A stretch of DNA of 5,562 bases. Source: JAYEKL01 sp034660995 (GTDB taxonomy: Bacteria; Patescibacteriota; Minisyncoccia; JAHIHE01; JAGLIN01). Location: assembly GCA_034660995.1 (NCBI GenBank), contig JAYEKL010000008.1:1-5562 (forward strand), written 5' to 3'. The notes under the pieces are model-generated. The model saw only the letters and a program-made list of their open reading frames with translations. It searched no databases and was not told where the DNA came from. The translations under genes were made by a program, and so were the position numbers. Shown here in pieces: positions 1 to 2,928 of the stretch. Position 1 is the first letter of the stretch. Each line of letters begins with the position of its first letter.

Positions 1-237
1 CATATATTGAACGCCTCCGTAAATAATTACTAATGTAGCAACAATTGCGACAAAACCTAAAATCCAATTAGTAACATTCATGATAGCTTGTCTAATATCA
101 GTTGGAACTCCAGCTGGCATACATGTTGCTCCCCAAGTAGAAATGTCAGCTGCTGCAGCAAAGGCAGTACTATAACTGAAAGCGAATGCAAAAGCCATTA
201 CCGACAAAGCTGAAATACTTTTTGTTAAATTTTTCAT
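1..237 (-). CDS. T4SS_pilin (TrbC/VirB2-like) small membrane protein, C-terminus cut by window edge
   Basis: The minus-strand frame opens at ATG 235-237 and stays open for 79 codons to the window edge, so the C-terminal part is missing. Residues 1-27 look like a signal peptide (Lys near the N-terminus, hydrophobic stretch, small residues ending about AFA). A short spacer with WGATC (35-39) and PAGVPTD (41-47) follows. The first hydrophobic helix is about 53-73 (begins NVTNWILGF) and leads into YGGVQYM (73-79), the signature that precedes the SxGDxxK loop in the full-length paralogues here. The start is fixed by a near-perfect Shine-Dalgarno site at 244-253. It lies 62 bp downstream of the next pilin-like gene and is probably co-transcribed with it. 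By family it should be a subunit of a VirB2-like surface or membrane assembly; the exact function is inferred. Its nearest relative in the window is the gene at 300-650. Confidence 0.82.
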   Translation of the reverse strand, partial: MKNLTKSISALSVMAFAFAFSYSTAFAAAADISTWGATCMPAGVPTDIRQAIMNVTNWILGFVAIVATLVIIYGGVQYM

Positions 238-243
238 TTTTTT

Positions 244-253
244 CACCTCCTTT
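244..253 (-). promoter_or_regulatory. Strong Shine-Dalgarno site of the partial pilin gene
   Basis: On the minus strand this reads AAAGGAGGTG and is followed by six A residues and then ATG at 237. It matches the 16S anti-Shine-Dalgarno sequence almost perfectly at good spacing. The other pilin-like genes here lack such a site, so this one may be the most efficiently translated of the set. That last point is inference. Confidence 0.88.
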
Positions 254-299
254 CAAGTTTTTATGAATTTATTTTTATGTTGTTTGAAAATAAGTTTTA

Positions 300-650
300 T
301 TATCCTAAATTTATTACTATTACTTCTACTATTCCATAAGCTAAGCCACAAATAACTAGACCCATAAATGCGTATGTTAGAGTTTTCTTTCCGCTTTCCG
401 CTTTGCTTTCATCTCCTGCTGAAGCTAGGTATTGTATTCCTCCATAGATAACCATTAAAACAGCAACCATTGAAACAAATCCCAAAATCCAATTAATTAA
501 ATTCATTAATGCGTCTTCAAGATCTGTTGGAACACCGCCTGGTTTTGGTGGAGCTCCCCATCCTGCTGGTGCTGCTGCTATTGCCAAGTTTGTAGTTAGT
601 AAGCAGTAGGCAGAAATTATAGACATCGTAATTTTTTTCTTATTCATCAT
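300..650 (-). CDS. T4SS_pilin (TrbC/VirB2-like) small membrane protein
   Basis: Complete 116-residue protein. Residues 1-26 form a signal peptide (MMNKKK, hydrophobic core, AIA-A cleavage region). The short mature N-terminus is Pro/Gly-rich (PAGWGAPPKPGG, 28-39) and leads into VPTD (40-43). Hydrophobic helix 1 is about 48-68 (NLINWILGF), followed by YGGIQY (69-74), the polar loop SAGDESK (77-83) with KK at 88-89, and hydrophobic helix 2 at about 91-113. This is the CPR T4SS_pilin plan: two membrane helices joined by a short charged loop, as in VirB2/TrbC pilins. Two adjacent ATGs (650 and 647) could serve as start and differ by one residue. No Shine-Dalgarno site precedes either. The 52-bp gap from the gene at 703-1053 suggests co-transcription. 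VPTD and NWILGF make it the closest paralogue of the partial gene at 1-237. Confidence 0.87.
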   Translation of the reverse strand: MMNKKKITMSIISAYCLLTTNLAIAAAPAGWGAPPKPGGVPTDLEDALMNLINWILGFVSMVAVLMVIYGGIQYLASAGDESKAESGKKTLTYAFMGLVICGLAYGIVEVIVINLG

Positions 651-702
651 TGTGGTGTTACGGATTTAATAGGTTGTATTTGATTTATACATAAAAATTT
701 TA

Positions 703-1053
703 TTATGTAAGTATCACGGTGGTTATCACGCGCATAATGGCATAGGCAAAACCAGCAACAATTAATCCAAGCATTGCGTAATATATTATTTTTTTGGATA
801 AATCTGCTTTTTGAGCATCTCCTGAAGAAGATATATAGTTAATTCCTCCCCAAATTATAGCTATAACCGAAAGTAATGTGACAAACCATAAAAGCCAATT
901 GGTCAGATTTATTATTCCTTGATCAATGTCATCTGAAAGATTGAAAATATCATCTGGAAGTGCCCATTGAGCATTTGCTTGGCCAGTTAAAGCGAAAGAC
1001 AGAATCGCCAAAACAGAAAAAGTAAATAAGATTGATAGTTTATTTTCTTTCAT
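703..1053 (-). CDS. T4SS_pilin (TrbC/VirB2-like) small membrane protein
   Basis: Complete 116-residue protein. Residues 1-28 form a signal peptide (MKENK, hydrophobic core, QANA-Q cleavage region). The mature N-terminus is acidic (DDIFNLSDDIDQG, 34-46). Helix 1 is about 47-68 (NLTNWLLWF), followed by WGGINY (68-73), loop SSSGDAQKAD (75-84) with KK at 87-88, and helix 2 at about 90-107 (YYAMLGLIVAGFAYAI). It is the first gene of a run of three, followed after 52 bp by the 300-650 gene. A TTGACT-N17-AATAAT promoter ends only 7 bp before the ATG and there is no Shine-Dalgarno site, so the message is probably leaderless. The WGGINY...SSGDAQKA stretch resembles the 1406-1849 paralogue more than the two genes that follow. 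Specific function is unknown beyond a pilin-like membrane subunit. Confidence 0.87.
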   Translation of the reverse strand: MKENKLSILFTFSVLAILSFALTGQANAQWALPDDIFNLSDDIDQGIINLTNWLLWFVTLLSVIAIIWGGINYISSSGDAQKADLSKKIIYYAMLGLIVAGFAYAIMRVITTVILT

Positions 1054-1060
1054 TGTATTT

Positions 1061-1089
1061 ATTATTACACTTTTTTATTGTCTAGTCAA
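1061..1089 (-). promoter_or_regulatory. Promoter of the three-gene pilin run, predicted leaderless
   Basis: On the minus strand TTGACT (1084-1089) is followed by a 17-bp spacer and AATAAT (1061-1066). Each hexamer matches the sigma70-type consensus at 5 of 6 positions with ideal spacing. Only 7 bp separate the -10 box from the ATG at 1053, so transcription should begin at or within a base or two of the start codon. This agrees with the absence of any Shine-Dalgarno site. The start site is predicted only. Confidence 0.62.
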
Positions 1090-1152
1090 ATATACTAAAA
1101 AAGTCATATTAACATATTAACATGTAAAGTAAGTCTACTACTTATTATATTG

Positions 1153-1218
1153 TTCGACTTTATGGAGAACTATTGCATATAATGATTTCTGTGCGTATAA
1201 CTTCTCCACAAGGTCGAA
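1153..1218. repeat. Long imperfect inverted repeat (17-bp arms)
   Basis: Arm 1153-1169 (TTCGACTTTATGGAGAA) pairs with arm 1202-1218 (TTCTCCACAAGGTCGAA): 15 Watson-Crick pairs, one G-T and one mismatch. The 32-base loop contains TATAAT at 1178-1183. No T-tract follows on either strand, so it does not look like an intrinsic terminator. It could be a small palindromic repeat element, a structured RNA or a protein-binding site; the sequence alone does not decide. Confidence 0.7.
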
Positions 1219-1232
1219 GAATATTAAGTGGG

Positions 1233-1267
1233 ATACTTAATACTTAATACTAGATACTTTATACTTA
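1233..1267. repeat. Tandem heptamer array, 5 x ATACTTA
   Basis: Five contiguous 7-bp units read ATACTTA, ATACTTA, ATACTAG, ATACTTT, ATACTTA with exact 7-bp phasing. Three units are identical; the other two differ at one or two positions, always in the last two bases. It is a short tandem repeat in non-coding DNA and could vary in copy number. Confidence 0.85.
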
Positions 1268-1291
1268 AATTAGCGAAAAACCTACTCCTAA

Positions 1292-1307
1292 CCCCTTCTA
1301 AGAGGGG
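1292..1307. repeat. Small hairpin CCCCT...AGGGG
   Basis: CCCCTTCTAAGAGGGG forms a 5-bp G/C-rich stem plus a possible T-G pair. It stands out in very AT-rich surroundings. No T-tract follows, so it is not a clear terminator. It may belong to a degenerate interspersed palindrome. Confidence 0.4.
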
Positions 1308-1405
1308 AATAATCGCCAGTCCCTAGGTATTGTTTAAAATAACAAGAACGGAGTTTTAAGAGCGAAGGAGTATAGTTTAATCATATTGGTCAAATTGACA
1401 CCTTT

Positions 1406-1849
1406 CTAGCTAAAAATCATATCTAATAAGACAATAATTGCGAAAGAGAATCCTATAACAAAAACTCCCAATAATGAATATTTTATAATCTTTTTTGCAT
1501 TCTCGGCTTTTTGAGCATCTCCAGATGAAGCGACATAATTAATTCCTCCCCAGATTAAGAAAGTTACCGCAATCATAAGCCCAAATCCCAAAACCCATTT
1601 TATCGTATCGTCTAAAACATCTTCAACTGATTTTACTGGGATACCTGCTGGCAAACAATCTGGCGTACAGTTGAACATAGTTTCTCCTGGGTCACATAAG
1701 TCTCCGTCTCCATCATCATCAGTGCCAGGACCTGCCCCTACGCATCCACCTGTTTCTCCTCTTGCTACATTTTTATTAGTATTAAGTGGTGAAGAGAATG
1801 AAATAACAATTAACGCTATTATAGTTATTATAAGATATTTTTTTTTCAT
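1406..1849 (-). CDS. T4SS_pilin-like membrane protein with a Cys/Asp-rich N-terminal insert
   Basis: I chose the ATG at 1847-1849 (147 residues). A TTG seven codons upstream (1870) is possible, but nothing favours it and neither start has a Shine-Dalgarno site. Residues 2-20 are a Lys-led hydrophobic signal sequence or anchor. Residues 36-65 form a polar insert with four cysteines (36, 52, 61, 65), an Asp/Gly run (TDDDGDGDLCDPGE, 43-56) and NC..DC. It resembles the GDGxCDPGE...NCxxDC module of secreted proteins and could bind Ca2+ or be disulfide-linked. PAGIPV (67-72) leads to helix 1 (about 81-99, KWVLGF), WGGINY (100-105), loop SSGDAQKAE with KK at 119-120, and helix 2 (about 122-145). The pilin core is intact; only the insert is unusual. 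The gene lies 56 bp downstream of nifU and may share its transcript. Confidence 0.83.
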   Translation of the reverse strand: MKKKYLIITIIALIVISFSSPLNTNKNVARGETGGCVGAGPGTDDDGDGDLCDPGETMFNCTPDCLPAGIPVKSVEDVLDDTIKWVLGFGLMIAVTFLIWGGINYVASSGDAQKAENAKKIIKYSLLGVFVIGFSFAIIVLLDMIFS

Positions 1850-1905
1850 CTTTTTATTTTTTAGTAACAATAAAATTTAGATATTTTTCATTAACAGAAC
1901 TTAAG

Positions 1906-2271
1906 CTATTTTTTGCTTCTGTATATTCTAATTGCATCGTGTAGAGCATCGGTCGCTAAATTTGAGCAATGCATCTTAGTAGGCGGGAGTCCTTCAAGGC
2001 TTTCTGCTATATCTTTATTGTTTATTTTCATTGCTTCAATTAAGGTTTTTCCTTTTGCTAAATCTGTAATCATTGAAGAAGTTGCAATCGCGGTTACGCA
2101 TCCCAATGTTTCAAACTTTATATCTTTTATAATATCTTTATTTATCTTTAAATAAATTTTCATTAAATCTCCACAAATTGGATTTCCAGCCTTTCCTATT
2201 GCATCTGCTTTTTTCATTTTACCATTATTGTGTGGATTTGTAAAATGCTGAATTACTTTTTTAGTATACAT
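1906..2271 (-). CDS. nifU: NifU/IscU-type iron-sulfur cluster assembly scaffold
   Basis: This 121-residue cytoplasmic protein is a scaffold on which [Fe-S] clusters are built from iron and desulfurase-supplied sulfur and then passed to client proteins. Every expected ligand is present: Cys33 and Asp35 in NPICGD, Cys58 in LGCVTAIATSS, and His101 and Cys102 in LPPTKMHCSNLA. These correspond to the three Cys, one Asp and one His of the IscU family. The length equals a stand-alone N-terminal scaffold domain, with no NifU-type ferredoxin or C-terminal CxxC domain. The wording of the second half (GLPPTKMHCS, NNKDIAESLEGL) is nearer NifU than E. coli IscU; the symbol does not imply nitrogen fixation. 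The ATG start agrees with the family N-terminus (YTKKVIQHF..NP). No cysteine desulfurase or HscA/HscB gene is in the window. A consensus-like promoter lies about 110 bp upstream and the leader holds two hairpins. Confidence 0.95.
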   Translation of the reverse strand: MYTKKVIQHFTNPHNNGKMKKADAIGKAGNPICGDLMKIYLKINKDIIKDIKFETLGCVTAIATSSMITDLAKGKTLIEAMKINNKDIAESLEGLPPTKMHCSNLATDALHDAIRIYRSKK

Positions 2272-2280
2272 ATGTGTAAG

Positions 2281-2367
2281 AATTTTTAATTTTTAATTTT
2301 GTAATTTTTTGAGCCATGGGCTCATCAGCCTGTGGCTGAAAATAATGATTAAATTTTTAATTTTTAA
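2281..2367. repeat. 16-bp direct repeats flanking the double hairpin
   Basis: The 16-mer AATTTTTAATTTTTAA occurs at 2281-2296 and again at 2352-2367, one copy on each side of the paired hairpins. Each copy is itself built on a 7-bp period (AATTTTT), and the left one runs on into a third unit. They could be low-complexity coincidence, slippage products, or a target duplication around an inserted palindromic element. Confidence 0.55.
2310..2339 (-). promoter_or_regulatory. Double hairpin in the predicted nifU leader
   Basis: There are two adjacent hairpins with 6-bp stems and 3-base loops: TGAGCC-ATG-GGCTCA (2310-2324) and TCAGCC-TGT-GGCTGA (2325-2339). Both share an AGCC/GGCT core, so the middle GGCT and AGCC can also pair with each other and exclude the other two stems. 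The element lies between the nifU promoter and its ATG, so it should be transcribed. No T-tract follows on either strand, which argues against a plain terminator. It could be a leader regulatory structure or merely an interspersed palindromic repeat. Confidence 0.6.
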
Positions 2368-2379
2368 ACAATTATCTTT

Positions 2380-2407
2380 ATTTTAAAGCATTAAGTCTTT
2401 GTGTCAA
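2380..2407 (-). promoter_or_regulatory. Promoter reading toward nifU
   Basis: On the minus strand TTGACA (2402-2407, exact consensus) is followed by a 16-bp spacer and TAAAAT (2380-2385, 5 of 6). The start site would fall near 2373, giving a leader of roughly 100 nucleotides that includes the double hairpin. It is the strongest promoter-like sequence I see in the window. Confidence 0.68.
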
Positions 2408-2416
2408 ATGGCAGTT

Positions 2417-2485
2417 ATTTTAACATAACAGTTATACATAGCAATTTCAATTGTTAAAATGTTTAAATGTTATTTTGTTAAAATG
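2417..2485. repeat. Three GTTAAAAT boxes in the putative divergent promoter region
   Basis: TTGTTAAAATG occurs twice on the plus strand (2451-2461 and 2475-2485), exactly 24 bp apart, and the core appears inverted as ATTTTAAC at 2417-2424. They lie between the minus-strand nifU promoter and the possible plus-strand promoter. They could be operator half-sites, but the low complexity makes chance plausible. Confidence 0.4.
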
Positions 2486-2493
2486 ATTGTGCC

Positions 2494-2502
2494 TGTGGAT
2501 AA
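2494..2502 (-). promoter_or_regulatory. DnaA-box-like 9-mer
   Basis: The minus strand reads TTATCCACA, an exact match to the classical DnaA box. Only one exact copy is visible; the nearest other resemblance is TTCTCCACA at 1202-1210. No dnaA, dnaN or other origin gene is in the window. A single box is weak evidence for an origin but could mark DnaA-linked regulation. Confidence 0.4.
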
Positions 2503-2508
2503 CTTTTC

Positions 2509-2536
2509 TTGCATGCTTCTTTAATAATGATAGAAT
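2509..2536 (+). promoter_or_regulatory. Possible promoter for the short plus-strand ORF
   Basis: TAGAAT (2531-2536) matches the -10 consensus at 5 of 6. TTGCAT (2509-2514), 16 bp upstream, is only a weak -35. It sits just ahead of a GGAGG and the ORF beginning at 2560. The predicted start would fall almost on the Shine-Dalgarno site, which weakens the case. Confidence 0.3.
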
Positions 2537-2559
2537 AGTATTAGGAGGATTGATATTTA

Positions 2560-2730
2560 ATGTTTAAAGAAAAAAATCCATTTGGTTTTCCTTTGAAGGT
2601 AGTCTTGTCTATAATGGCAAAATTTAAAGGAAAGCAACCCGGTCTAAAAACGTTAACTTTTTTCAACAAATTTGATAAAAGCTCTGACGTTTTTTCTTTT
2701 ACTATTTCCATTTATAATTTTAGACTGTAG
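2560..2730 (+). CDS. Possible short plus-strand ORF, 56 residues, unknown
   Basis: ATG at 2560-2562 runs 56 codons to TAG at 2728-2730. TAGGAGG at 2542-2548 lies 11 bp upstream, a good Shine-Dalgarno sequence at slightly long spacing, and a -10-like box precedes that. The peptide begins MFKEKNPFGF, is rich in Lys and Phe, and has no clear signal peptide or membrane helix. I do not recognise it. It is the only candidate plus-strand gene in the window and ends 32 bp before the MITE-like element. It could be a small protein, the remnant of a larger gene, or chance; in such AT-rich DNA an ORF of this length alone means little, so the ribosome-binding site is the main support. Confidence 0.33.
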   Translation: MFKEKNPFGFPLKVVLSIMAKFKGKQPGLKTLTFFNKFDKSSDVFSFTISIYNFRL

Positions 2731-2762
2731 AAGAATGTTTTTGTCTCGAAGGAATGCGTAGA

Positions 2763-2894
2763 TGTCATCTCGACTGGAGCGATAGCGAAATGGAGAGATC
2801 TGTAAATACACTATACCTAGCAATTAGGATAGTTGATATTAATTAGATAGTCTTGTAAAATTTGTAACGGGATTCATCGGGATTCGAAATGACA
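2763..2894. mobile_element. MITE-like 132-bp element with terminal inverted repeats
   Basis: The left end TGTCATCTCGA (2763-2773) and right end TCGAAATGACA (2884-2894) are inverted repeats matching at 10 of 11 bases. Inside are ATCTC (2767-2771) against GAGAT (2795-2799), a bulged hairpin at 2811-2832, and a direct repeat of CGGGATTC (2868-2875 and 2878-2885). The left end resembles the TGTCATCTCGAC...GGAGAGATCT type of interspersed repeat I recall from many bacterial genomes. It has more G and C than its surroundings and encodes no protein, so it would be non-autonomous. I see no convincing target-site duplication. It lies 34 bp beyond the DUF4012 stop. Confidence 0.6.
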
Positions 2895-2928
2895 GTTATA
2901 AAAAGTGTTCTCCTATATCCTAAATCTA

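Larger units (their letters stand above)
1054..1405. other. 352-bp intergenic region between pilin genes
   Basis: No open frame here looks like a gene on either strand. The region holds the leaderless promoter (1061-1089), a 17-bp-arm inverted repeat (1153-1218), a five-unit heptamer array (1233-1267), a small CCCCT/AGGGG hairpin (1292-1307) and a short imperfect palindrome GTCAA-A-TTGAC (1389-1399) just beyond the upstream pilin stop. No hairpin is followed by a clear T-tract on the minus strand, so I do not call a terminator. Bases 1308-1388 show nothing I can name. Confidence 0.7.
2272..2928. other. 657-bp intergenic region between the DUF4012 gene and nifU
   Basis: Read from the nifU side, the region holds AT-rich direct repeats flanking a double hairpin (2281-2367), a minus-strand promoter (2380-2407), three GTTAAAAT boxes (2417-2485), a DnaA-box-like 9-mer (2494-2502), a possible plus-strand promoter and short ORF (2509-2730), and a MITE-like element (2763-2894). 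Bases 2895-2928 follow the DUF4012 stop; I see no clear intrinsic terminator there. Confidence 0.75.

Noticed and set aside
1233..1267. CRISPR array
   Set aside because: The 7-bp units are contiguous with no spacers.
1850..1870. TTG start adding seven residues to the Cys-rich pilin
   Set aside because: An ATG followed by a normal Lys-led signal sequence lies at 1849; the TTG has no supporting ribosome-binding site.
1671..1880. Plus-strand open frame opposite the Cys-rich pilin gene
   Set aside because: It is antisense to a well-supported gene, starts inside it, has no Shine-Dalgarno site, and its Ser/Pro-rich start is simply the complement of the Asp/Gly-rich insert.
1913..2155. Plus-strand open frame opposite nifU
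   Set aside because: It lies entirely within nifU, whose catalytic residues are all intact on the other strand; it is a shadow frame.
2310..2339. Intrinsic transcription terminator
   Set aside because: The stems are followed by A-rich, not T-rich, sequence on both strands, and the position lies between a promoter and the gene it should serve.
2494..2502. Replication origin
   Set aside because: There is only one exact DnaA box, no cluster, and no dnaA/dnaN/rpmH genes nearby.
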